Positions 19,188 through 28,791 of a stretch of 64,000 nucleotides of DNA are shown piece by piece. The notes beneath the pieces were generated by a model. The model worked only from the letters and a program-made list of their open reading frames with translations. It had not been told where the DNA came from and searched no databases. Location of the stretch: the NCBI GenBank assembly GCA_031288555.1, contig JAITRE010000019.1, positions 26,833 to 90,832 on the forward strand, written 5' to 3'. Within the stretch, counting starts at the first letter, position 1. Every line of letters starts with the position of its first letter. The stretch is from Oscillospiraceae bacterium. Lineage in GTDB: Bacteria; Bacillota; Clostridia; Oscillospirales; Acutalibacteraceae. A program made the position numbers and the translations under genes.

Positions 19188-20042
19188 TTAAGCTTTTAAA
19201 AATGCTATACCTAATGTCTCGGGTCCACAATGAGATGTTATTGCACAACCAGTACGTGCTTCAACAATATTTAAGATTTTTTTGTTACATTTTAAAATGC
19301 TGGTCTTGACTTTGTTTAGTAGTTTTTTTTCGATTCCAGAATGAACTAAAAATACTGTTGAATTTGCTATTATTTTATCTTTTATTTTGTCTTTTATATA
19401 TTTTGGTAGGACAACACCAAGTTTTCCTCGATATATTTTTGAAATTTTCATTTTACCTTGTTTATTGTCAATTTTTATGCAAGGCTTTATGTTAAAGAAG
19501 TTTAATCCAAGAGTCACAATTGAAGGGCATCTACCTCCTGAGTTAATAAAATCAAGAGTTGAAACAATAAAACTTACTTCGATTCTATTTCGCAGTTCAT
19601 TAAGTTCTTCTAAAATTTGTTTTGCATTTATTCCTTTGGCGATTTTATAGCTCGCCTCCATAATAAGAATTCCTATACCAAATGAAAGGCTGCAAGAATT
19701 AACTACATATATGTTACTTAATCGTTCAGAAGCTTTTAGTGCATTTTTATATGTGGAAGATACTGCCCCACTAAGGCTCACGTGGATTACTTCTTTGTTT
19801 TTGCTAAGTAAGCTTGCAAAATGGGATTCGTACTCATCGACGCTTATTGCTGAAGTTTTTGGTATAAGCTTTTTTTCTTTGTAGACTTCAAAAATAAATT
19901 TGGGATTAATGTCAACTCCGTCTTTATATTCTTTTCCATCTAAATGTATGTGAAAAGGAAAGCAGTCTACTTTGAATTTTTTTTTAAAGCTGTTGTTAAA
20001 ATCGCACGCGCTATCCGCACTTAAAGCAATATTGCAACTCAT
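19188..20042 (-). CDS. DegV family fatty-acid-binding protein
   Basis: A two-domain DegV protein of about 284 residues: 'IALSADSACDF' at the N-terminus, 'PFHIHLDGKEYKDGVDI', 'PKTSAISVDEYESHF', 'VIHVSLSGAVSSTYKNA', and 'STLDFINSGGRCPSI'. The family binds fatty acids and, with FakA kinases, can supply acyl phosphate for phospholipid synthesis. No fakA is nearby. The start is set at ATG 20042 because a GGAGG sits 5 bases upstream. An in-frame TTG at 20054 overlaps that site and is unlikely. The next gene upstream on the same strand is the LCP protein. Confidence 0.9.
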   Translation of the reverse strand: MSCNIALSADSACDFNNSFKKKFKVDCFPFHIHLDGKEYKDGVDINPKFIFEVYKEKKLIPKTSAISVDEYESHFASLLSKNKEVIHVSLSGAVSSTYKNALKASERLSNIYVVNSCSLSFGIGILIMEASYKIAKGINAKQILEELNELRNRIEVSFIVSTLDFINSGGRCPSIVTLGLNFFNIKPCIKIDNKQGKMKISKIYRGKLGVVLPKYIKDKIKDKIIANSTVFLVHSGIEKKLLNKVKTSILKCNKKILNIVEARTGCAITSHCGPETLGIAFLKA

Positions 20043-20126
20043 TTTAACCTCCAAGTTTTTAAAAACTTAATATTAGTAAATTTTTAAGATAGAAAATTGC
20101 AGATTTTTATAAAGAAATGTTAATAT

Positions 20127-21308
20127 TTATTTTATTGTGTCTTCATAAATAAATTTTGCAAGTTTGTATTTTGTTTTTTTGAAGTCTTTAATGTAAAGAA
20201 CCGCCATACCTCTTTCAAATTGATCAACATATTCATCATGTTGCGGAACAAAATATTCTTCCAGAGGAAAAGAAAAATATTTTAATATATTAGTAGTTAA
20301 TTTTAATATTTCATTTTTTCTTAAGTTTGTTTTAGTTTCAGGGCCTATTTTTCTTAAAATAGAAAGTATTGTAGTGATATTTGAAGATTTAACGTCTGTT
20401 AATACTTTTTTTAAAAAAATTCTTTGTCTGAGTGCTCTTGCAAAATCATCCCCAAACATTGTATTTGAAGAATTTGTTTTGTTGTTTGTTCTGTCTCTAA
20501 CATAGCAAAGCGTTTGCTTAGGTGTTAGTTTTTTTTCACCATTTGAAATTTCTAAATTGTGTTTAGGATCTTCTCTTGAGAATTTGTTTATATATTTACA
20601 CTCATTTTTTTCTAAGTTAATAGTTATACCGCCTAAAATTTCTACTATTTTTATAAAACTACTAAAATCAACACTTACATATCTGTCTATTTTAATTCTA
20701 AAATTGTTTTCTATTGTTTTTATTGCTAAGTTTGCACCTCCGTAAGAATATGCATTATTAAGTTTGTCATGTTGCGAGTTTGGAATTTTTACCCACATAT
20801 CTCTTAAAAAAGAAGAAAGTTTGATTTTTTTATGTCTATTATCTAACGAAAGTAAAATCAAAGTGTCGCTTCTACCATTCTCTTCACCTTCTCGTTTATC
20901 AGTTCCAACAAAAAGAATATTTAAAACTTGCGGATCTGATAGAAGAGTTGACCCTGATGCGTCAAGTGTAATTGGGTCAAGCTTTTCTTCTGATTGATTT
21001 ACTTGAGAAGAAGGCTCTGTTTTTAAGTCGTCGTAATTTACAGAGTCTATAACTGCATTGATGTAAAAGAGCACTCCACCCGAAATTATGAAGGAAATAG
21101 ATGTTAGCAGGACAAAAGAATTTATTATAATTTTTTTAGATTTTACAGAAAATCTGAAATTTTTAAAGATATTCTTTTTTTTAGATGTGTTTGAATAAAT
21201 ATTTTCAAAATTTGGCTGTTTTGAAGAATTAGAGTATATATCATCATCATCGCTGGTGAAGTTTTCTATATAGTCATCGATGTTTTCATTTTTTCTTCCT
21301 TTTTTCAA
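20127..21308 (-). CDS. LytR-CpsA-Psr (LCP) family cell-wall glycopolymer ligase
   Basis: A cytoplasmic acidic N-terminus, one membrane segment (about 'IIINSFVLLTSISFIISGGVLF'), then an extracellular LCP domain: 'ILFVGTDKREGEENGRSDTL', 'SFLRDMWVKIP', 'KLNNAYSYGGANLAIKTIE', and 'CYVRDRTN'. LCP enzymes attach teichoic acids or capsular polymers to peptidoglycan. The conserved Asp and Arg residues (GRSDT, SFLRD, VRDR) are present. I set the start at TTG 21308, which has AAAGGAG 10 bases upstream. The longer in-frame TTG at 21338 has no binding site. The acidic N-terminus of about 60 residues before the anchor is longer than usual. Confidence 0.9.
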   Translation of the reverse strand: MKKGRKNENIDDYIENFTSDDDDIYSNSSKQPNFENIYSNTSKKKNIFKNFRFSVKSKKIIINSFVLLTSISFIISGGVLFYINAVIDSVNYDDLKTEPSSQVNQSEEKLDPITLDASGSTLLSDPQVLNILFVGTDKREGEENGRSDTLILLSLDNRHKKIKLSSFLRDMWVKIPNSQHDKLNNAYSYGGANLAIKTIENNFRIKIDRYVSVDFSSFIKIVEILGGITINLEKNECKYINKFSREDPKHNLEISNGEKKLTPKQTLCYVRDRTNNKTNSSNTMFGDDFARALRQRIFLKKVLTDVKSSNITTILSILRKIGPETKTNLRKNEILKLTTNILKYFSFPLEEYFVPQHDEYVDQFERGMAVLYIKDFKKTKYKLAKFIYEDTIK

Positions 21309-21473
21309 AATTTTTTGGCTCCTTTCAGTATTTTGCAAAAGATAATTTTGACTTATTTTTAAAAATTAAAGTAGAGAATAAATTTTTATTAATTTTTTTA
21401 AGAAGTATTTTATTTATTTTTATATAACTTAGCCGAATGCTGATGGATAATTATATGTTGGTTTTAGAATATG

Positions 21474-23792
21474 TTATTTGTAAGACAAACATAAAGAATT
21501 TTTAATAAAACTCAGTGAAATAGCCTTAAGAGTTTCTTCTGTTTCTATTAAGGCATTAGCGATTTTATCTTCTACTTCTTTACGAATTAAGTTTCTCAAT
21601 GCACGAGCGCCGCTTTTTTTGCCATAAGATTTCATAGACAAATAGTCAATTGACTCTTTATCAAATTTAAAACTAACGCCTCTTTCTAAAAGCGACTTTA
21701 CATATTCACTTAAAATAATTTGAGCAATGCTTTTAAAGTTTTCTAAAGAAAGGTCATTGAAAACTATAATTTCATCAACTCTTCCAAGAAATTCTGGATT
21801 TAAAAAATCAGAAAGGGCTTTCATAGCTCTTTCTTTGTTAATTTGATATTGACTTTTCCCAAAACCAATTACACCACTTCTTTTTTCACTTCCTGCGTTT
21901 GACGTCATTATTATTATTGTGTTTTCAAAATTTACAGTACGCCCATGCGAATCGGTTACTCGTCCTTCATCTAAAATTTGCAGAAGTATGTTCATTACGT
22001 CAGGGTGAGCTTTTTCTATTTCGTCTAAAAGCAAAACCGAATATGGTTGTCGTCTGACTTTTTCTGTTAACTGCCCGGCTTCATCATAACCAACATAACC
22101 TGGAGGCGAACCAACAACTCGAGATACAGAATGCTTTTCCATAAATTCAGACATATCAAAACGAATTAGACTGTCTGGAAAATCGAATAATTCAGTTGAA
22201 AGAACTTTAACAAGCTCAGTTTTTCCTATGCCAGTTGGCCCAACAAATATAAACGATGAAGGTCTGTTTCTCGGATTAATTTTTACTCTATTGCGCAAAA
22301 TAGAAGCTACAATGCATTTAATGCTATGTTTTTGTCCAACAATTTTTTCATTTAATCTTTTTTCAAGATTTATAAACTTTGAAAGTTCATTTTGTTCTAC
22401 TTTAGCAGATTTAATACCTGTCCATAATTCAATAACTTTAGCAATGTTTTTTTTAGTTACAATTGGAAGAGATTTAAAGTCTTTTGTTAAATTATTTTTT
22501 TCTTCTTCTAAACGAGCTATTTCATAGTTTATTTTAGCAAGTTCTTTGTAGTGAAGTTCTGAATTATCGTTAGAAGCATCTTCTGCTATTTCTTTTTTTT
22601 CTTTTTGCAAACTATTAAGTTGCAAGTCTAAATCTTGAATATCAGAAGACCTTTTATCTTTTAAAGAAGTAAGGGCGCAAGATTCATCTAACAAATCAAT
22701 AGCTTTGTCTGGCAAAAATCTATCTATTACATATCTTTCGGAAAGCTTAACTATATCAATCAAAATTTCTTTAGGAACAATTACATTATGAAATTTTTCA
22801 TAATAATATTTTATATTACATAAGATTTCGTGCGTATCATTTAAGGAAGGTTCCTTGATTATAACTGGTTGAAATCGTCTTTCAAGAGCAGAATCTTTTT
22901 CTATATATTTGCGATACTCTTTGAATGTAGTCGCACCAATTATTTGCACACGACCTCTTGAAAGAGCGGGCTTTAAAATATTAGCAGCATTCATAGGAGA
23001 ACCGCTACCTTCAGAATCACTAGAGCCTATAATATTGTGAATTTCATCAATAACTAAAATAATATTTTTAAGACTTTCAACTTCTTCTATCAAACCTTTT
23101 ATACGATTTTCGAATTGTCCTCTAAATTGCGTTCCAGAAATAAGTGCAGTTAAATCTACAAGATAAATCTCTTTTCTTCTCATTTTTGCATGTATTCTTC
23201 CTTGTGATATTCGTGTAGCAAGACATTCAGCAATTGCAGTTTTCCCGACACCTGGCTCGCCTATTAGACAGGGATTATTTTTTGTTCTTCTACATAAAAT
23301 TTGAATAACTCTCTCTAATTCTTTTTCTCTTTTAACAACTATATCAAGTTCTAAATTTTTAGCTTTTTCATTCAAACTTTGACAATAAGTTTCCAAATAT
23401 TTTTTTTTACTTCTTTTAAATTTTCTTTTATCTTTAAAATTTCTATACGTTTTTTTATTTGGATCTTTTTTTTCTTCGTTGTCATTATTATCATTTATTG
23501 GAAGTATTTGAGGAAGAAAAGAAGTGGAATTATCAAAGTCTTGTTGAGGAATTTCTTCTTCAGGAATATTATTTTTGTTATTTATGATTTGTGAAGGAAT
23601 AAAATTTTCTAGCTGATCTATCATTTCATCAACATCATTTTTTGAAAACCCCATTTTTTCCATTATATCGTCAACTGGTTTTATTCCCATATTTCGTGCA
23701 CAAACTAAACATATTCCTTGCGCTGTAGGACTATTTGGATTTTTTGCAACGAAAACTGTTGCTATACGTTTTTTGCAAACTGAACAAAGCAT
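21474..23792 (-). CDS. Clp-family AAA+ unfoldase with N-terminal zinc finger (ClpC/ClpE-type)
   Basis: A 772-residue ATPase with two AAA+ modules. The N-terminus '[15 protein letters not shown]' with a later 'CLVCARNMG' forms a four-cysteine zinc finger as in ClpE. The usual double Clp_N repeat is missing. D1 has Walker A '[13 protein letters not shown]' and '[13 protein letters not shown]'. A coiled middle domain follows (about 385-460). D2 has '[14 protein letters not shown]', '[16 protein letters not shown]' and '[13 protein letters not shown]'. It probably feeds ClpP or acts as a disaggregase. The gene stands alone on the minus strand with AGGAG upstream of ATG. Confidence 0.9.
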   Translation of the reverse strand: MLCSVCKKRIATVFVAKNPNSPTAQGICLVCARNMGIKPVDDIMEKMGFSKNDVDEMIDQLENFIPSQIINNKNNIPEEEIPQQDFDNSTSFLPQILPINDNNDNEEKKDPNKKTYRNFKDKRKFKRSKKKYLETYCQSLNEKAKNLELDIVVKREKELERVIQILCRRTKNNPCLIGEPGVGKTAIAECLATRISQGRIHAKMRRKEIYLVDLTALISGTQFRGQFENRIKGLIEEVESLKNIILVIDEIHNIIGSSDSEGSGSPMNAANILKPALSRGRVQIIGATTFKEYRKYIEKDSALERRFQPVIIKEPSLNDTHEILCNIKYYYEKFHNVIVPKEILIDIVKLSERYVIDRFLPDKAIDLLDESCALTSLKDKRSSDIQDLDLQLNSLQKEKKEIAEDASNDNSELHYKELAKINYEIARLEEEKNNLTKDFKSLPIVTKKNIAKVIELWTGIKSAKVEQNELSKFINLEKRLNEKIVGQKHSIKCIVASILRNRVKINPRNRPSSFIFVGPTGIGKTELVKVLSTELFDFPDSLIRFDMSEFMEKHSVSRVVGSPPGYVGYDEAGQLTEKVRRQPYSVLLLDEIEKAHPDVMNILLQILDEGRVTDSHGRTVNFENTIIIMTSNAGSEKRSGVIGFGKSQYQINKERAMKALSDFLNPEFLGRVDEIIVFNDLSLENFKSIAQIILSEYVKSLLERGVSFKFDKESIDYLSMKSYGKKSGARALRNLIRKEVEDKIANALIETEETLKAISLSFIKNSLCLSYK

Positions 23793-23900
23793 ACAACTTC
23801 TCCTATTTAAAATGTTTTATTATTTTTTAATTGCGACTATTTTTGATATTGACATTTAAGAGATTACACCAAAGATTTTTTAAAATCAAAGCAGCTTTAA

Positions 23901-24488
23901 TTATTCTTCAACACTACAACCACCTTTGTATAAATTGCAAAATAAAACAAGATACTTAAAAGACGCAAACAGCATTATTAAAGTTGTAATTGAAAAAAGT
24001 AGAATTAATAAATAAGCTGATCGAACGTTAAATATGAATTTTGACAGCACAATAATTATAGTAGAAGAGTAGAAAAAAATTGTGCCGAATTTTCCATACC
24101 ATTTAGCGGAAGGCAGCATTATTCCTTGTTTAAGTAAAATAGCACTGGCAAAAATCATAATTACCTCTTTTATAATAAGTATTACAGAAAAAACAAAAAT
24201 TTCTTTAAATCTCACGCTAATACATATAATTACTGCCAAAAGGGTTAATTTATCAGCAACTGGATCTAGTATTTTGCCAAGTTTCGTTGTTTGACCTAAT
24301 TTTCTTGCTACAGCACCATCTAACAAATCACTAACACCAGAAATAAGTAGAACAATAGCATTATAAATATAATTTTCATTTAAAAAGAAATATATGAAAG
24401 GAATAATTAGAAAGATCCTAAATAAAGATATGATATTTGGTATGTTAAAATTTTTTGCAGCAATACTAAGAAGATTTTTGAGAACCAT
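23901..24488 (-). CDS. pgsA: CDP-diacylglycerol--glycerol-3-phosphate 3-phosphatidyltransferase
   Basis: A 195-residue membrane enzyme starting phosphatidylglycerol synthesis. The CDP-alcohol phosphotransferase signature is intact: 'DLLDGAVARKLGQTTKLGKILDPVADK' spans the D-G-A-R-G-D-D residues. The N-terminus 'NIPNIISLFRIFLIIPFIYFF' is typical, and about five membrane segments are predicted. ATG at 24488 has AGGAGAGG upstream. It keeps the cell able to make its own anionic phospholipid headgroups. Confidence 0.94.
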   Translation of the reverse strand: MVLKNLLSIAAKNFNIPNIISLFRIFLIIPFIYFFLNENYIYNAIVLLISGVSDLLDGAVARKLGQTTKLGKILDPVADKLTLLAVIICISVRFKEIFVFSVILIIKEVIMIFASAILLKQGIMLPSAKWYGKFGTIFFYSSTIIIVLSKFIFNVRSAYLLILLFSITTLIMLFASFKYLVLFCNLYKGGCSVEE

Positions 24489-24576
24489 AGTCCTCTCCTT
24501 TTATTTTTTGCAGCAGGCGCTAAATTATAAATAAAAATATTGAATTAAAATTCTTGCTCGATTTTATCATACTTTC

Positions 24577-25800
24577 TTAGTTAAAATCAAGTAAGCCTAT
24601 ATTACATGTACCTAAAATGTATGCAGATCTTGAAGATAAAAGTTGAACTCTTTTTATGTCTCTATCAATTGAAGAAGAGCAAATAATTTTACCTAATTTA
24701 GAGTAAACATTAAATTTACCATCTCCAAGTAAGGCAATTACTTCGTCATTATGAGAAAGAGCGAATACATTCATTTGCGATTGAATGGAAGTTATAATTT
24801 CTCCTTTATTATTTAACTTTAAAATATTGCACTCTGTAAAATCTGATTTATTTGCAAGAGATAAAATAACTCCAGCTTTTGAATTTATGTCAAATGAAGT
24901 TAGCGGCTTATCTTCGTAATCAAAATCTTTTTGTTCACCTAAAGAAGTATTTATAAATAATGTTTTTTTATCGCCAACGGCAACTAGTTTTTTGTCTGAA
25001 AGAAAAGAAATATCCAAGAATATTGTATCATCACATTCAAATTTAAATTTTTCTTTTTCAAGTGTCATTTCAAATACGTATATTAAAGATTTAAATTTTC
25101 CTTTTTCAGAACAAACACCGGAAACTGCTGCAAGATTACCGTTATTGCTAAGTGCAATGTTATTCACATAGCAATCAGAAAAGTAATATGTAAAAATTTC
25201 ATTCATTTTTTCTGAAAAAATAACAAGCTTTGAAAGGCATTCTTTTCCTTCTGTGGCAAAAGCATATTTTCCGCTTTCGCAAATATCTCCTGATATTATA
25301 TTTTCTGTGAGATTATTTGTTAGAATATTTGCGCATTTTGTTTCTATTTTGTAGTCGCTTCCATGAAGATTGTAAATAAGAGCTTTGTTACCTGCGCATT
25401 TAAGAACTGGCGATTCAAAGCCATGAGGCTTGTTTAATATTTTTTTAGCAGTTTTATTATAACAAACAAGTGATGTGTCACTTAAAACAAGTATGTCTTT
25501 GTTTAAAATTTTAAAGTTTTTACAATTTATTCTGCTTCCAGTAACTTTTATAGGAAAGCCGCTGCCATTACCCATGCTAGCGATTGTATCTTGAATAGAT
25601 TCTACAATTTTTTGAGGCATAAAATTTTCAATTTTACTGAAGAAAAATATGAAAATTAAGCAGAAAGAAAAAATTAATATCATTTTTATTTGTTTTGATA
25701 AATTTATTTGTTTTATTGAAGATAAAAAGTAAATAGATAATTTAAAAAGTTTTTTGCTAAAAATTTTTATAAAGAGCAAAGTTTTTATAATTTTCTTCAT
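24577..25800 (-). CDS. DUF5711-like membrane-anchored beta-propeller protein
   Basis: A 407-residue protein with a basic N-terminus, one membrane segment (about 40-57, 'MILIFSFCLIFIFFFS') and a long extracellular part. It has repeats like 'ILVLSDTSLVCYNKTAKKI', 'ESPVLKCAGNKALIYNLHGS' and 'NNIALSNNGNLAAVSGV', the layout of DUF5711 proteins of Clostridia, which form WD40-like propellers. The function of that family is not known to me. AGGTGAC precedes ATG. Codons and composition match its neighbours. Confidence 0.75.
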   Translation of the reverse strand: MKKIIKTLLFIKIFSKKLFKLSIYFLSSIKQINLSKQIKMILIFSFCLIFIFFFSKIENFMPQKIVESIQDTIASMGNGSGFPIKVTGSRINCKNFKILNKDILVLSDTSLVCYNKTAKKILNKPHGFESPVLKCAGNKALIYNLHGSDYKIETKCANILTNNLTENIISGDICESGKYAFATEGKECLSKLVIFSEKMNEIFTYYFSDCYVNNIALSNNGNLAAVSGVCSEKGKFKSLIYVFEMTLEKEKFKFECDDTIFLDISFLSDKKLVAVGDKKTLFINTSLGEQKDFDYEDKPLTSFDINSKAGVILSLANKSDFTECNILKLNNKGEIITSIQSQMNVFALSHNDEVIALLGDGKFNVYSKLGKIICSSSIDRDIKRVQLLSSRSAYILGTCNIGLLDFN

Positions 25801-26156
25801 AAGTCACCTCTTAGTATATTTTAAATGATGATACTAAAAATATTTTAGTAGAGAGTTGATTTGAAATCTACAATTAAAATTTAAAATTTAATCTTAAAAT
25901 ACTATTTGTTAGGTTAATTAATTGGCGATTGAATAAAAAAGTTTTTTTAGTCAAAAATGTTATTTGAGTTTAAAAATATAAATAAAGATAGTTTGTTTTA
26001 ACGAAAGTAGAATTTTTGTTGAATTAAGCAAAATACGCAAATAAATTTAATTTTGAAAGGCAGAAGTTTTAAGTTTTAAGTTTATGATGCTTTATTTAAT
26101 TTATTTATCCTAAGAGTAAGGTTGAAAAAGTAGAATTAAGGAGTATAAAGTTTAAA
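25801..26156. other. Divergent intergenic region, no gene seen
   Basis: A 356-base AT-rich spacer between the divergent DUF5711-like gene and the germination-type cluster. It must hold promoters for both sides, but I see no strong consensus pair. An AAGGAG site lies just before the DUF378 gene. Confidence 0.4.
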
Positions 26157-26378
26157 ATGAATAAATTAATGCTTTTTTTGTTGATATTAGGTGGAATAAA
26201 TATGGGATCAGTTGGATTGTTTGAATTTGATATTATAGCTTGGGCTTTTGATGGAGTTGATTCATTAGGGGCTAGAATTGTTTATTCAACGTTTTCTGCT
26301 TGTGCTATTTGGTGTATTTCATTACTTTTTTCTGACGAAAATAGAAAACCGTTGAAAGTTCAAAGAAAAAAATGGTGA
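26157..26378 (+). CDS. DUF378 small membrane protein
   Basis: A 73-residue protein with two membrane segments. 'LLILGGINMGSVGLFEFDIIAWAFDG' matches the DUF378 pattern (GxxNWGLxGLFxFDLV), followed by a second segment, 'IVYSTFSACAIWCISLLF', and a basic tail. Function unknown. It begins a co-directional run with the GerC-like gene 39 bases downstream. Confidence 0.85.
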   Translation: MNKLMLFLLILGGINMGSVGLFEFDIIAWAFDGVDSLGARIVYSTFSACAIWCISLLFSDENRKPLKVQRKKW

Positions 26379-26417
26379 AAAGATTTTAAAAATTGATTTA
26401 TAAGGTAGAGATTTAAA

Positions 26418-27542
26418 ATGAAATTGTGCTCAGCTTTTGGAACGTTATTTTTGTTTATTCTATTTTTTTCTGGATGTTCAGGTCAAAGGCAATTTCATGA
26501 TCGCTTAATTGTTTTGGGGATAGGAGTAGACTTTAGTGAGGAAAAATATAAGGCTACAGTAAGTGTTTTCGACGCTAATTCTTCAAGTAGTGAAAAAGAA
26601 ATAAAACCAAAAATTCTACAATCGGAAGGGGTAAGTGTTTTTGACGCTTTATCAAAAATTAACATAGAAACAGGTGAACATTTAACGTACACACACAACA
26701 TTTTTCTTCTTATAGGTGAGGAGGTTGCAAAAAAAGGGGTAAACAGCATAATGGATTTTTTTGTAAGATACTATGAGTCAAGGGCTAATGTTTCCTTGTT
26801 TTCTGTTAAAGGACTTGCAAGTGAAATTATGAATTTTAAAGTTTCAAAAGATGAGACTATTACGCCTGGCGCAATAGAAGAAATTGCAAATGCTGATTTT
26901 TTAAGTGCAAAAGAAGTTGGGTCAAATATTTTAAAATTTGTCTCATCTCTTCAAAATGCGACATCTGACCCCGAGACTCTTTGCATTAAAATAGAAAAAA
27001 CTGAAAATAATAATTTTGTAAAATCTGAAGGTCTTGCTGTTTTTTCTGATGATAAATTATCTGGTTTTTTAGATGCAGACGAGAGTTTAGGTGTTATGCT
27101 TTTAGCTCATAAAGCAAGAGATGCTACTAAATTTATTAAAATACCAGAAATTGGAGATGTAAATTTTAGCATAACAGATTCAAACAATAAATATGATTTT
27201 TCTACTTCTTCTGCAAAATTTATTTGTAATACTTCAATTAATGTTAAAGCTAGTATCTATGAAATTAACAGAGCAGATAGCTTTTCTAATGTACCTTTAG
27301 AAAATTACTTTCATGAACTTGAAAAAAAACTTAAAGAAAACTTAGAATTTTTAGCAAATAAAGTTATAAATAAAGTAATTTACAAATATGAAAGCGACAT
27401 ACTTTGTATTGGCCAAAGATTATTTCAAAATAATCCTGAATATTATAAAAAAGTTTTTAATAATTGGAAAACTGCCATAAAAAATGCAGAATACAATGTT
27501 AACGTATCAGTTAAGTTAGAAAGAACTGGCAGAGAAGTTTAG
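26418..27542 (+). CDS. Ger(x)C-type spore germination lipoprotein
   Basis: A 374-residue lipoprotein with a signal peptide and lipobox-like 'LFFSGCSGQ', then 'RLIVLGIGVDFSEEKYKATVSVFD', 'THNIFLLIGEEVAKKGVNSIMDFFVRYYE', and a C-terminal region ending 'FNNWKTAIKNAEYNVNVSVKLERTGR', all typical of GerAC/GerKC subunits. In spore formers this subunit works with a GerA/GerB receptor pair in the inner spore membrane. Neither partner gene is adjacent here, so the receptor genes are elsewhere or lost. It is followed by spoVAC. Confidence 0.87.
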   Translation: MKLCSAFGTLFLFILFFSGCSGQRQFHDRLIVLGIGVDFSEEKYKATVSVFDANSSSSEKEIKPKILQSEGVSVFDALSKINIETGEHLTYTHNIFLLIGEEVAKKGVNSIMDFFVRYYESRANVSLFSVKGLASEIMNFKVSKDETITPGAIEEIANADFLSAKEVGSNILKFVSSLQNATSDPETLCIKIEKTENNNFVKSEGLAVFSDDKLSGFLDADESLGVMLLAHKARDATKFIKIPEIGDVNFSITDSNNKYDFSTSSAKFICNTSINVKASIYEINRADSFSNVPLENYFHELEKKLKENLEFLANKVINKVIYKYESDILCIGQRLFQNNPEYYKKVFNNWKTAIKNAEYNVNVSVKLERTGREV

Positions 27543-27656
27543 TTTTTAAAACAAATTAATTGGAATAAAAAGAATAATAATTTTTAAAATTAAAACAATA
27601 TAAATAAGTCTGGATTTAGTGAAACAGCATTTTAGCTTTGCAAGGAGATGATTTTT

Positions 27657-28103
27657 TTGAGTGTATCGAAAGAAGAGTACAAAGATATAGTAGAAAAAGC
27701 GTCACCAGGCGCGAAATGGGCCAAGAATTCATGCTTTGCTTTTTTGTTCGGCGGAATTATTTGTATGTTAGGGCAAGTTTTGTTCATTGTTTATAGTACT
27801 CGTTTAGGCATGAAAGAAGAAGAAGCAAGAGTTTTAGTGTCAGTTAGTTTAGTTGGGTTAGGAGCATTTTTAACAGCAATAAAAGTTTTTGATAATATAG
27901 CTAAAATTGCTGGTGCAGGAACTTTAGTTCCGATAACAGGATTTGCAAACTCAATTGTCGCACCCGCTATAGAATTTAAAAGTGAAGGCTATATTTTGGG
28001 AATGGGCGCTAAAATGTTTGTAATAGCAGGGCCTGTTCTTGTGTTTGGAATAATTTCTTCTGTTATTTATGGATTGATTGTGTGGTTTCTACACTTGTAT
28101 TAA
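27657..28103 (+). CDS. spoVAC: Stage V sporulation protein AC
   Basis: A channel component for uptake and release of dipicolinic acid in spores. 'FDNIAKIAGAGTLVPITGFA' and 'APAIEFKSEGYILGMGAKMF' match SpoVAC closely, with four hydrophobic segments. I set the start at TTG 27657 because AGGAG lies 10 bases upstream. An ATG at 27648 touches that site. The usual partners spoVAD and spoVAE are missing, and the next gene is an unrelated unknown. The protein itself is intact at about 148 residues. Confidence 0.9.
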   Translation: MSVSKEEYKDIVEKASPGAKWAKNSCFAFLFGGIICMLGQVLFIVYSTRLGMKEEEARVLVSVSLVGLGAFLTAIKVFDNIAKIAGAGTLVPITGFANSIVAPAIEFKSEGYILGMGAKMFVIAGPVLVFGIISSVIYGLIVWFLHLY

Positions 28104-28208
28104 TTTTTTTGCTAAATTCTACTTAACTCAAAAAATAAAAATTTAATATGTATAAAATCTTTAAGTTTAGAAAAAATAAAGGTTGCAAGAAGTAAAAAGG
28201 AGATAGAT

Positions 28209-28781
28209 ATGTTAAAAAGTAAAAAAGTGAAATTAAAATTATTGAGGACAGATGGAAGCAATTCATCGAATCTTATCGAAAACAACAATGTTGCAAGCAG
28301 AAATAAAGAAGATTATAGTAGAATATTGCTTTTTGAAATGAAATATAAAAATGGCAACGCTTTAGAATGGTGCAGAAAAAATTCAAATAGCGTAATAGAA
28401 AAAAGTATAGTGACTTATAAAAATGAAACTGCGAAAAAAATATTTGAAACTATTGAAGATCAATTAACATTACTCAAATTAAGAAAAAATGTAAAAGAAA
28501 CTAAAACGTGGATTAAAATAAAAAACAGTCTTAAAAGTGGAAAAGTTGTAGCTTCGCTTGTAGATATATTATTTTTTAATATTCATAATGTCAATAAAGC
28601 GAATATGGACGCTGAAGTAATGAAAATAATTAAAGTTTGCAGTAATTATATCGTCGATGATATAAAAATGCTGGAAATTGAAATTAAAAATAAAATAATG
28701 AATAAACATGCAGAAAATAAGCCTGCAGTAATGTTTATAAACATTTGTTCGGACAAAAAAACAAAAGTTATAATTGTTTGA
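28209..28781 (+). CDS. Hypothetical protein in the spore-gene cluster
   Basis: A 190-residue, Lys/Asn-rich, soluble and mainly helical protein that I do not recognise. AAGGAG lies 9 bases before ATG, so it is translated. It follows spoVAC after 105 bases in the same direction and ends 10 bases before the convergent mnmA. No signal peptide or membrane segment is visible. Position suggests a link with sporulation, but nothing in the protein proves it. Confidence 0.65.
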   Translation: MLKSKKVKLKLLRTDGSNSSNLIENNNVASRNKEDYSRILLFEMKYKNGNALEWCRKNSNSVIEKSIVTYKNETAKKIFETIEDQLTLLKLRKNVKETKTWIKIKNSLKSGKVVASLVDILFFNIHNVNKANMDAEVMKIIKVCSNYIVDDIKMLEIEIKNKIMNKHAENKPAVMFINICSDKKTKVIIV

Positions 28782-28791
28782 TTTTGGATTT

